A stretch of 64,000 nt of DNA, from assembly GCA_958450365.1 (NCBI GenBank), contig CAUEEP010000127.1:1-64000 (forward strand). Direction: 5' to 3'. How positions within the stretch are numbered: position 1 is the first letter of the stretch; the number at the start of each line of letters is the position of its first letter. The translations under genes were made by a program, and so were the position numbers. Below the pieces are notes generated by a model. The model made no database searches. It saw only the letters and a list, made by a program, of their open reading frames with translations, and was not told where the DNA came from. This stretch comes from Mesorhabditis belari. Its lineage: Eukaryota > Nematoda > Chromadorea > Rhabditida > Rhabditidae. This document shows, in pieces, positions 54,873 to 64,000 of this stretch.

Positions 54873-56039
54873 TCTTCTTTAAACTTCTCAATTTGCCACT
54901 TGCGCACTTATCACTTTTCGCTCTCTTGTATTTTAAAATATTGTTCCTCAGATTTATGATTACATAGCCAACAATAGACCGGGATTACAGTATGATAGAT
55001 GGTAACAATATTTTTCGAAAGTTGACACTTTTTAGAAAGAAGTAAATTTAAAAACTTTAGAAAAAGCAAGTACACTCAATTTGAACGATTTTTTACAAAG
55101 TTTAAACTAAAATCTAAACTTAGTTCCAATTGCCAACTAGCATACATAAAATTTTTGAGTACTATTGCATTTCCGGATCGATTCTCTAAGAAAAAACATC
55201 CCGAAATGAAACGATTGAAGATTGTAGGAAGGGGGGATCGGGTCCCAAAATGGAGTTCTCTCCATCAGGGTCTCCTTTCTCTTTTTCGACAAAACCGGAT
55301 CCCCGTGCACGCTTTGTTTGGCCATTCCCCGAGAGCTGAAAGGGACCAAAAAAGAGACCAGGAATGGGGAAAGGGCTAGGGTAGGGTATAGAACTGTCCA
55401 AGAAAGGCCAAGAAAGGAAAAGATCATGACACAGAGTGGTTTCTCTTCTCTCAGAAACGGGCCCAGTCCTTTTCTTTCGAACTTTTCTTAGTATTTCATT
55501 CAATCAACTATTTTCTATTATCAATAAAGCACTTTACAGGTGTTACTTAGCTGAATTTAGGTTACAATAAATCCAGAAGTAAGCTAAGGAATTAGGTATA
55601 CAGTCACTATGTGACTAAACCCAATTTATGGGCCCATGGGACTTGGCAAGCCTCACTATCAGTTCCAAGACCCAATCCTGGCCAAAACACAGGTCCAGAT
55701 CAAGATCAAAGTTTGATATCTTGTACTATTTCTCATTAACATTGTTTTTCGAATCTCTGCTCCTCCAAAAATGGTTCTCCTCCACCAGAAAAGGTGTTGT
55801 AATTTTTTTTCTACCCAACTTTTTACTTCAACTTAGCTATTTGGGATATGAGACCTAGCGCAGAAGCGTCAAATTCTAAGGGAGACATTTCAGTATTACT
55901 CTATAGCATTCAGTTTTCGAGAAAAATTCTTTTGAAAAAGATTTTGAGGGGATTTGAATCAGGGAGAAAAAGTGCGAAAGGCGATTTCTGGAAGGAATTC
56001 GGTTTTTCGGCTATGCGGCCACTTCTGGAAGGAAAGTAC

Positions 56040-56640
56040 AGTCGACTCTCGATTTAACGATTCGTTCGAGACCAAAAATTTCGAATAAACGATTCTAACA
56101 GATGCCCCAAATTTCTTGCGTAGCTGCCCTGAACGGCCAACGATTGCGTTTGGCTGGGCAGTAGACATGCGATCCGATCGACCCGATCGGATCGCATCGC
56201 ACTTTTGCCTTGGCCGTTGGCAGAATCCGTTTTTCTCAGCTTTCCCTAAACCAATTCGAAAAATTTTAGTATCGTTTGATAGGAAAAAAAACTAGCTATC
56301 GAATGGTACCAAAAGTGTCCAACTATTGGTACCAAATATGTCCAAATTGAAAGAGTAACAAAAAACAAAGCTGTTCAAAGTTGGACACTTTTGGTACCAT
56401 TCGATAGCTAGTTTTTTTTCCTATCGAATGACCCAAAAAGTTTTCGAATTGATTTAGGGAAAGCTGAGAAAAACGGATTTTTCCAACGGCAAAAGGACAA
56501 AAGTAGGCGGGGTCAATCCGATCAGATCGCATTTCTACTGGGCATCTACGCAGAAACTAAGAGCGTAGTTTAGAATTGCTTTATCGAGAGTCTACCGTTT
56601 TATCGAGAGTCTATCGTTTTATCGAGAGTCTACCGTAATA
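56040..56640. mobile_element. Nested foldback, pogo-like left terminus
   Basis: CAGTCGACTCTCGATTTAAC at 56040 is answered by ATCGAGAGTCTACCG repeats at 56580-56640. Inside lies a second inverted pair around 56270-56430 (ACTAGCTATCGAATGGTACC and complement) and GATCGGATCGCA-like segments at 56170-56200 and 56515-56535. Confidence 0.55.
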
Positions 56641-57594
56641 CTACTTCATAAATACCGCCGCGGCACCGTTTTTCTAAAAACTGACCAAATTTCAAAAGGA
56701 TTTTTCACGAAAACTGGATGCTAAAAACTGAAAAACATGTATTTCATAGAATTGGCGCTTTGGCGCTAATTGGCGCTACTTTGGCGCTAATTGGCGCTAC
56801 TTTGGCGCTAATTTCCATATCCTAAATAAATGCTGAAGCAGTTCCTTAGTTAGAAACTTATCCGTAAAAAGACCAAGGACTTAAAAGACCAAGGGCCAAG
56901 GACGTCTCGGTTCAAAGTTTTTCCGGAGAAAATTAAAATTTCTTTCAACTTTTGAAAACCACTTTATTTGAGGCTTTTTGAACGCGTTTTTGGCGCTATT
57001 AGCAACGCTATTTTGCGCTATTTTCGAGACTTTTGTTCCTAGATCTAAAAACTTTTGAAATTTTTCAACCATTTTCAAACTTACTACATCATTGTTACAT
57101 TGCCAATCGGCTACAGGTATACGAAAAGTAAAAGTATGTGTAAACTGTGTGTAACTGTAAACGCAAGCTTTCTAGAGCACTGAATTCAGTGCACCAGAAA
57201 GAATGCGTTTACAAACTTGGGCATAACACTGATAAGCACTTGATGATAAGCAGCAGTGTTGTGTTCAAATTTGTAAACACACTCTTTCTAGTGCACTGAA
57301 CTCTTCATAGAACATAGAACTACAGTTTACATATCTAAAACTGATAAGACTGTGACAGTGAGTTTCCTTTTTGAGGACAGTGTGAGAGGGGGACACAAAG
57401 GTCTCCTTTCTTTCTTCCCACACACCGGTCCTCTCCCTCTTCAATAGTCCCTTCCTACAAGGACCCATCTCCAAACAAAACCCCCAATCCCTCTTTTTTT
57501 TTGTGTTTATCGATTAGGCTGTCTTTTTCTATTTCGAGCTCATTTTAGATAACTACTTGTGTTAAACAAAGTTGTTCTAAACAAACAAAGTTCG

Positions 57595-57785
57595 TTCCAA
57601 CGCTTGATTCAGCTTTTGAGCTGATTTCTGAAGCTTTTAAGTTAATTTCTGAAGCTTTGAAGTTAATTTCTGAAGCTTTAAAGTTAATTTCTGAAGCTTT
57701 TGATCTGATTTCTGAAGCTTTTGAGCTGATTTCTGAAGCTTTTAAGTTAATTTCTGAAGCTTTTAAGCTGATTTCAAAGAAATTT
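57595..57785. repeat. 21-bp minisatellite
   Basis: Eight copies of TTTCTGAAGCTTTTGAGCTGA with AAGTTAAT variants. Confidence 0.9.
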
Positions 57786-58076
57786 CATGTAGCTTTGCTT
57801 GAAAAATCGCAAATTTTCCAATTTGGACTTGGCGTGGTCGGAATTTTGAAAATCTAGTAACTCTTGCTGACCGTAAAACTTTCTTTGATTTCTTGGCCTG
57901 ATTTTTGGCTTCTTTACTTTCAAAACTTGGTTTGGCTTCTTGGCTTGGCTTCAAAACTTGGCTTCTTTACTTTCTAAAGTAAATTTCCAGACTCTAAAGA
58001 AATTTCTTTCATTTACCATCAATTTTCTTTTCTTTCATTTACCATTAACAAATTTTAACAATTTAGTCCCTCAGGG

Positions 58077-61000
58077 ATGACAGTGTTGACGACAATGAAC
58101 GCGAGTGGGACATCGAAGGGAAAGAGGAGCTCTTTCTCGGCCACTGCTGAACAAGTCTACACATGTTGTTGTGGACTGCATGTCAAGGTAATAAGGAAAG
58201 ATTTTTGGAGAGGGGATTGAACCATCGACGTTTTTACTTTCCGGGCAAATGCTCTAACCATTGAGCTATCCGGTAGCTTATATTGCCGAGAGAAAAAAAG
58301 GAAAAACAAGGAGGAAGAAGAAGAAGAAAGGAAGAAAGGAAGAAAGGAAGAAAGGAAGAAAGGAAGAAAGAAAGATATATTGTGCTTATAAGTGCACAAA
58401 TCTCAAACCTGTACGCTTCAAGTGTACTAAAGCAAGTGTATTGTTCGCCTTTCTTTCAATTGTTTAATTAAGGCAGCAACTTGTTTCTAGAAGTAACGTG
58501 AAGAAGTGATTATGAGCATCAGAAAGAGTACAAAGTACAGTACAGTACAGTACAGTACAGTACAGTACAGTACAAAGTACAATCAGTGTATTATAAGCCG
58601 TCTTATTAAAGCTCAATAACATTCTTGATGTGTATTTGCTCAATTTTGTAAACGCACTTCTTCTAGTGGACTCAATTTCAGGAAAAATGTAAACACAGTG
58701 CTTTAAATTCTTCATTTTTACCCGCAACACCAAACTGTTGCTGTCAGAAAAGTGGAATTCAATGAGCTTTGAGAATTCAAAAGAATCTAGAAAAGTGGAA
58801 TTCAGTGCGCCACAAACTCTTGAGCACAAAGAACATGTCAAAATCCATATTTTTCAGCAAGGTGTTCAAGTGATCGCTGCATTTTTCATCCTCTGCGTCA
58901 TTCTGTTCCCAATGCAATTTTTTGACTCAAAGTTGCGGCATCGACTCGGCTTTGACCCGTCAATCGCCGCCAAATTCATCCTCGACGTTTGTGTTTATGA
59001 TATGATTTTAGATAATGATTTAAATGAATGAATGATTTAAATGATTTAAATGATTTAAATGAATTAAATGATTTAAATTTAAATAATCTTTATGATTTAT
59101 ATTGGGTTGTCCAGTTATGAATGCGCGTTTTTACTATTTTGTAAACTTCTCAAGATATCGAACAGATGTATATGAGTGTTATTTATCATTCGAAAGCTGA
59201 AGATCTCCTCTACATTTTGGAATTAAAAGTTTTGGAATTTGTCCAGCTTTTGGGCAAATTGACTGCACAGAAGAAGGGGTGGCCAAAAAATGGAAGGGTG
59301 CCTTTGGATCAAGTTTTGGCTCCGCTCAAATTGAGTTAACCGTTTGAGCTTTGGCCAATAGATATATCAATACAACTTTTCAAAAAATATAACAATTTCA
59401 GAGCATCTTTACTTTTCCGGGCGGTTATTTTACACCATAAAACTTGAGGAATAGCTAGACTGAAATGGTTTTTTTTTTGGAAAACGACCTCTCCCTTTGT
59501 GCAGTCAATTTCCCAAAAAGTTAAATGAATTCAAAAACTTTTAATTCCAAAATGTAGAGGAGATCTTCAGCTTTCGAATGATAAATAACACTCATATACA
59601 TCTCTTCGATATCTTGAGAAATTTACAAAGTAGTAAAAATGCGCATTCATAACTGGACAACCCAATAAAAGACAAACAATTGTTAAAGACCTTTAACACT
59701 CAATTGTCAAAGACACTCAATTGTTAAATTGTCAATTGTCAAAGACACATTACACTCAATTGTTAAAAACAATCAATTGTCAAAGACAATCAATTGTTAA
59801 AGACACTCAATTGTTAAAAACAATCAATTGTTAAAAACAATCAATTGTCAAAGACAATCAATTGTCAAAGACAATCAATTGATCTTTAACAAATATCCAA
59901 ATATCTTGAAAATCACAAAACAAAATTTCCAGTTTGGTCTTCTCTTTTCGGAGGCTTTCTGTGCGGCGCTCGTTTTCGTTGCCATTCGATGTGAGGCGAA
60001 AAAGCTCTTATTGCCTTTTATGTATTCACAGGTTTGATTTAAAAATTGTTTCTAAAGATATTTAAAGATCTATTAAGTTTAAAGATTTAAGATTTATTGA
60101 TTTGAATAAATCTAAAAGTTTACTAAATCTAAGATTCAAAAACTCAAAAACAGACTCAAAAAAAAAACTTTGCCACTAAAAAATTACTTTAAGAGACTTT
60201 TCCATGACAATTCCATGACAATTCCATGACAATTCCATGACAATTCGGCTATTTTTTAGCCTGCAAAGCGAGTAAAATAATATTTTATAAGTTAAAACAA
60301 AAAAATTAAATCATTTTCCTAGTCAAAACGAAGAAATTACATTCTTCTCTTTGTTTCCCCCTGGTACTTTGTGCGTCCCCATAAACACGCACTTTCTGGC
60401 ACACGGCCGGCGAGGGGATCATAAAAAGAAGCGCGCTCGCCCTCACAAATCGTGGCGTGAAAAAGAAATGATGATCTAGCATTATTCGCCGTTTACCCGG
60501 CAGATTGTTGGTGGTGACAATGCTAAGTACTGAACCAAACTTTTGATCTTTTGGCTGGAAAAAGGATTGGTCAGTTCAAACACTAAAACCATGGTTTTAA
60601 CCATTTCAAACACTAAAATCATGTTGCTTTTCAAAAATCTACACGTAAAATTTGATAAAATTTGAAGAAAATTCGGTCTATAAATCTGTAAAACTTCGAG
60701 ACGAGATAAGATTTTAAAGTTCTTTTGTATTGAAAGCAAACGTTAAAATGGAGCTACCGCAACTAAAGTCAATTTTAAAATGTCATTTTTCAGTACTTTG
60801 CCATGGCTTTTTCACTAGCAATGGCAGTGATCTTCATCTTTGATGTCGATGCCTGGTTGGGCGAGTTTCGGACACAAATCGATAACTACGGTAAGAGTTA
60901 CAAGACTTAAGAGCTACAAGACACTTTTTGCACTTTAGCAAAGAAAGCAGAGCAACTTTTGTTTTTCAAAGAGCCGATATCCACGCTTTAGAAAACGAAA

Positions 61001-61876
61001 AAACGAAAAGTGCTTGCAGAAAGCTTGAAAAGAAAGAAAAAAGTTTGAAAAATGCAAAAAGTTTACACAAATTATGTCTTACGATAGTTGAAAAAGAATT
61101 ATCGAAACAAAACTAGGTTGAAGTTGTATTTAGATTAATGTTCTAAGGCTAAAGCTAAGGCTAAAGCTAAGGCTAAAGCTAAGGCTAAAGCTAAGGCTAA
61201 AGCTAAGGCTAAAGCTAAGGCTAAAGCTAAGGCTAAAGCTAAGGCTAAAGCTAAGGCTAAAGCTAAGGCTAAAGCTAAGGCTAAAGCTAAGGCTAAAGCT
61301 AAGGCTAAAGCTAAGGCTAAAGCTAAGGCTAAAGCTAAGGCTAAAGCTAAGGCTAAAGCTAAGGCTAAAGCTAAGGCTAAAAGCTAAGGCTAAAGCTAAG
61401 GCTAAAGCTAAGGCTAAAGCTAAGGCTAAAGCTAAGGCTAAAGCTAAGGCTAAAGCTAAGGCTAAAGCTAAGGCTAAAGCTAAGGCTAAAGCTAAGGCTA
61501 AAGCTAAGGCTAAAGCTAAGGCTAAAGCTAAGGCTAAAGCTAAGGCTAAAGCTAAGGCTAAAGCTAAGGCTAAAGCTAAGGCTAAAGCTAAGGCTAAAGC
61601 TAAGGCTAAAGCTAAGGCTAAAGCTAAGGCTAAAGCTAAGGCTAAAGCTAAGGCTAAAGCTAAGGCTAAACTAACAAGATTCAAATTTTAGGGTATCACA
61701 AAACGCGATTGTTTGTATGCATCGGTGCGGCGATTGGCTGTCTCATTCACATTTTGATTCGTTTCTGGATTGCTGGCATTGTGAAGAAGTTTGTTTTAGA
61801 GAAATTGAAAAGATTACGGCGGCTACGGGATAACTTTTTCCACGCCACACCTTTTAGAAAACAGTCAAATAGCTGA
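58077..61876 (+). CDS. Four-transmembrane protein, LAPTM-like
   Basis: Five exons in phase: 58077-58187, 58858-58986, 59933-60031, 60794-60890 and 61692-61876, giving 206 residues with ATG and TGA. The short cytoplasmic N-terminus ends YTCCCGLHVKQG, like the CCG..HV..G motif before the first membrane segment of LAPTM4-type and related nematode tetraspan proteins (inference). Membrane segments: VIAAFFILCVILFPMQFF, FGLLFSEAFCAALVFVAI, YFAMAFSLAMAVIFIF and LFVCIGAAIGCLIHILI. A basic C-terminal tail follows (KLKRLRRLRDNF). A second in-frame Met lies six codons downstream. The ATG follows CCCTCAGGG, a possible trans-splice acceptor. Introns hold a tRNA-like sequence, a MITE, two minisatellites and little else. 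Confidence 0.8.
58203..58272 (-). other. tRNA-like sequence
   Basis: Minus strand: GGATAGCTCAATGGTTAGAGC is a nearly perfect A box/D arm and ATGGTTCAATCCCC a B box, but the anticodon arm (TTTGCCCGGAAAG) cannot form a normal 7-nt loop. In intron 1 of the LAPTM-like gene, followed by a GGAAGAAA tract as at 32866-33082. Confidence 0.45.
58305..58375. repeat. GGAAGAAA purine microsatellite
   Basis: Tandem GGAAGAAA units directly beside the tRNA-like sequence; a TACAG pentamer run lies at 58533-58575. Confidence 0.9.
59102..59665. mobile_element. 564-bp MITE, TTGGGTTGTCCAG termini
   Basis: Long inverted arms (about 180 bp) starting TTGGGTTGTCCAGTTATGAA, TA at both ends (59100-59101, 59666-59667). 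The first seven bases match the TTGGGTTG ends of the 14381 and 45807 elements but the rest differs. In intron 2 of the LAPTM-like gene. Confidence 0.85.
59690..59885. repeat. 16-18-bp minisatellite CAATTGTTAAAGACAAT
   Basis: About eleven copies of a unit that is itself partly palindromic (CAATTG). The same sequence, AAAGACAATCAATTG, is the direct repeat around the RTE insertion at 41317. Confidence 0.9.
61149..61672. repeat. 12-bp minisatellite GGCTAAAGCTAA
   Basis: About 43 virtually identical copies over 520 bp with a single one-base slip near 61381. In the last intron of the LAPTM-like gene, ending about 20 bp before the last exon. The long Ala-Leu reading frame is an artefact. Confidence 0.97.
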
Positions 61877-62215
61877 ATTTCTAACTATAAGTAAAGCCAA
61901 TTAATTGATTTACCTAAAAAAATCCAATTAATTCTCATGATCACTACAATTGCCGATGTTCCAGATGCTACCAATATCTGGCCGACATGGAAAAAGCGAG
62001 CAAAGTCGAGAAATTGCCACGATTCTAAAGAAACGCCTACTTTCTCCTACTTTTTCCTACTTTTTCTGCAATCTTGTTTAACAAAACGGTGCCAAATCAT
62101 GTCTTTCCACTCGTTTTTCCACACAAAAATTGTCCTATCATTGTAAAGTGCCTGTAAATAGTGAATAAATATGATTAGCTTTCAAATTTTGCACTAAATT
62201 ATGACAGTTACAGAT

Positions 62216-62850
62216 ACCGTATTTTCTCTAATAGTAGTGCACCCCGCCGAGCCGAGTTGATGACTATTTTACGGTTTCCAAGCTTTTCCAGAAGCTCAAC
62301 ACTCTAATCATCGTCAAGATCTCATCGTCAGCTACATTTTCCGACCGCACATCGATAGGTTCTGATACGCGCTTTTCGAGATTTCGAGCAATTTAAGCGA
62401 AGCGGGAATTAGGGAAAGCAATGAACCGAAAGTTGCGTTTTGGCTAAACATAACCCAAGTTTTGTTGATTGATCGAGTTTTTAACGTTAGCTGAGCTAAG
62501 AATCTTTTAGCTGAACTGAGCTAAGAATTTGCTACTTAAGCCCCGCTCTTTTTTAAAAATAGACCCAAAAGTCAGATTCTCCATAGCCGAAAGCCCCTGG
62601 GAGCGCGAGCAAAGCTGAATACCGTATTTTCTCTAATAGTAGTGTGCACCCCGGTGAGCCGAGTTGGTGACGATTTTACGGTTTCCAAGCTTTCCCAGAA
62701 GCTCAACACTCTAATCATCATCAAGATCTCATCGTCAGCTACATTTTCCGGCCGCACATCGATAGGTTCTGATAAGCGGTTCTCGAGATTTCGAGCAATT
62801 TAGGCAACGCTCAGGGCGCACTACTATTAAAGAGAATAGCACCCGATGCT
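62216..62850. mobile_element. Two foldback copies, TACCGTATTTTCTCTAATAG family
   Basis: Copy 1 (62216-62400) lacks its right arm. Copy 2 (62621-62848) is closed by the inverted end GGGCGCACTACTATTAAAGAG. The two copies share about 190 bp. The first 11 bases match the MITE family at 54588. Confidence 0.75.
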
Positions 62851-63066
62851 AGCAAAAGTGTCAAATTATTTGCGCCATGTATCATTTGGGTTTCCGGACA
62901 AAAGTCCCCCGAGCTCAATTTTGTAGATTTTTTTGCTAACTTGCCAAAATTTTGTGCTTTTTAGCTATTTTTATTTATTTCCATTATCTTTATTGCAGTT
63001 TATCTTCTTCTATTCGCCATGACAGTCGTTTACATGCCTACAATCTTAGCAAACTAGCAAAAAATA

Positions 63067-63218
63067 CCGTATTTCTTCGAATAGAAGACCGGGTAAAGAG
63101 TATCATCACGTACTCCTGCGTAGCAGCCCTTTTTAAAATTTCTTTTCTGCATAAAAGCTTTCAATGAAGTGCTATAGAACTGGAAAATGGCTCAAAAATC
63201 TGTTAGCTCATGTGGTAT
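63067..63218. mobile_element. Single arm of the 54588 MITE family
   Basis: Almost identical to 54589-54743, including CTCCTGCGTAGCAGCCC, but the second arm is missing. Confidence 0.85.
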
Positions 63219-63245
63219 CAGGGGTTTTTAGTCTGGGAATCTATC

Positions 63246-63560
63246 ATTTGCGCCAAATGAGCTTTTTTTTTCAAAAACACTTGAATCACTCACAAGAATT
63301 AGTTGATTTTGTACTTGATTGACAAAAATTAGAGTATTTTGATAGATTGTTAGCTATAACGATCGTGCAAATTAGCTGTTTTCGACTTTAAAGAAGCGTT
63401 TATCAAAAAAACAACAGTAACAAAACATTAGCAAACAAAAACCTATGTAACACATAGGTTTTTAACCTATGTAACACAACAATTGTAAAATGTGAACCGT
63501 GTGAACAAATGTGAGTGGTTCAAGTGCTTTTGAAAAAAAGCTCATTTGTCGCAAATGATA
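63246..63560. mobile_element. Foldback element with TTTGCGCCAAATGAGC end
   Basis: CATTTGCGCCAAATGAGCTT at the left pairs with AAGCTCATTTGTCGCAAATG at the right. A second hairpin (ACCTATGTAACACATAGGTT) lies inside at about 63440-63478. Confidence 0.7.
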
Positions 63561-64000
63561 CGAGGCGCAAGTGACAAGCGGCGCAAAAATTTTGGGCGCA
63601 AACGATACGCGGCAAAAATTTTAGGCCCAAATGAAATTGGCACAAAAAACGTGGCGCTAGCACCTCTAAAGCAAATTTCTTAAAATATGGCAGCACTACT
63701 TAACTTAAGTAACTTACTTACTTAAGATGAGTAAATTTAAGTCAACTAAAGCTTTGATAACTGCAAATTTGTTTGTTTTGTGCAAGTTTTTAGACTCCCC
63801 TTGGTCTCGTTAACGCCTACGCGTTGCGCCTATCGACCCTTAAAGGCTTCGCGGGCAAATAGCCAGTTGCAAGAATTTCATGTCAATTCCCTCTCCCGCA
63901 CTATTTGAACCCTTAATGTTTTTGTTTCTTTCGAAGTTTTTTTTAGTCGTCCAATTATTTTTTTCATTTTCTAGAGTCGATGGATTGATCGAGACAATGG

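Larger units (their letters stand above)
54900..58070. other. No gene recognised; repeat-rich spacer
   Basis: Contains a GC-richer block at 55190-55470 with overlapping open frames of no known family, foldback relics at 56040-56640 (pogo-like terminus, AACTAGCTATCGAATGG arms, GAGAGTCTACCGTTTTATC repeats), GGCGCTAATT repeats near 56750-56810, hairpin repeats at 57160-57310 and an array at 57595-57785. Confidence 0.5.

Noticed and set aside
55137..55503. Overlapping 96-105-codon frames on the minus strand
   Set aside because: Locally GC-richer sequence lowers stop density; frames overlap each other and match nothing I know.
61130..61684. 184-codon Ala-Leu/Ser-Phe open frame on the minus strand
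   Set aside because: It is produced by the 12-bp GGCTAAAGCTAA array; the period is a multiple of three, so stops cannot accumulate.

Overview
The window looks like nuclear DNA of a nematode. The evidence is AT-rich sequence, GT-AG introns of about 38-130 nt that split genes into many small exons, interstitial (TTAGGC)n arrays (the usual nematode telomere unit), a mariner element and Tc1-like relics, the 3' end of an RTE-type retrotransposon, and a typical nematode gene set. I cannot name the species. No viral or bacterial operon features are visible. Most gene models below were assembled by hand: splice sites were chosen so that reading phase is kept across each junction and the protein matches a known family.

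Layout. About 1-10.8 kb (minus strand): most of the ankyrin-repeat half and the first membrane segments of a TRPV-type cation channel, running off the left edge, with a different minisatellite in almost every large intron. 11.7-12.1 kb: Tc1-like fragment. 12.4-17.3 kb (plus): one possible and one well-supported gene for small secreted peptides; the second, Gly/Met/Trp/Tyr-rich, carries a MITE and a decayed mariner in one intron. 17.6-18.8 kb: Tc1-like relics. 20.6-23.8 kb (plus): a C-type lectin with two alternative last exons. 24.1-26.2 kb: foldback repeats. 26.2-35.7 kb (minus): a complete dystrobrevin. 38.3-42.2 kb (minus): a complete secreted CAP/SCP-TAPS protein with an RTE fragment in its first intron. 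43.4-46.9 kb (minus): a complete 18-exon F-box protein with a likely trans-splice acceptor. 47.4-49.4 kb: four foldback elements in a row. 49.6-53.1 kb (minus): a nearly complete 23-exon oxysterol-binding-related protein of the ORP3/6/7 type. 54-58 kb: repeat relics without a recognisable gene. 58.1-61.9 kb (plus): a complete four-transmembrane LAPTM-like protein. 62.2-63.6 kb: more foldback elements.

The genes do not form a pathway; they are a set of unrelated metazoan genes (sensory channel, innate-immunity-like secreted proteins, muscle dystrophin-complex component, ubiquitin-ligase adaptor, lipid transfer protein, endolysosomal-type membrane protein). What stands out is the density of locus-specific tandem repeats (more than 30 different units), of TA-flanked MITEs, and of tRNA-like sequences with A and B boxes. 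At one of the tRNA-like loci the A-box region itself appears to have been amplified into a tandem array.
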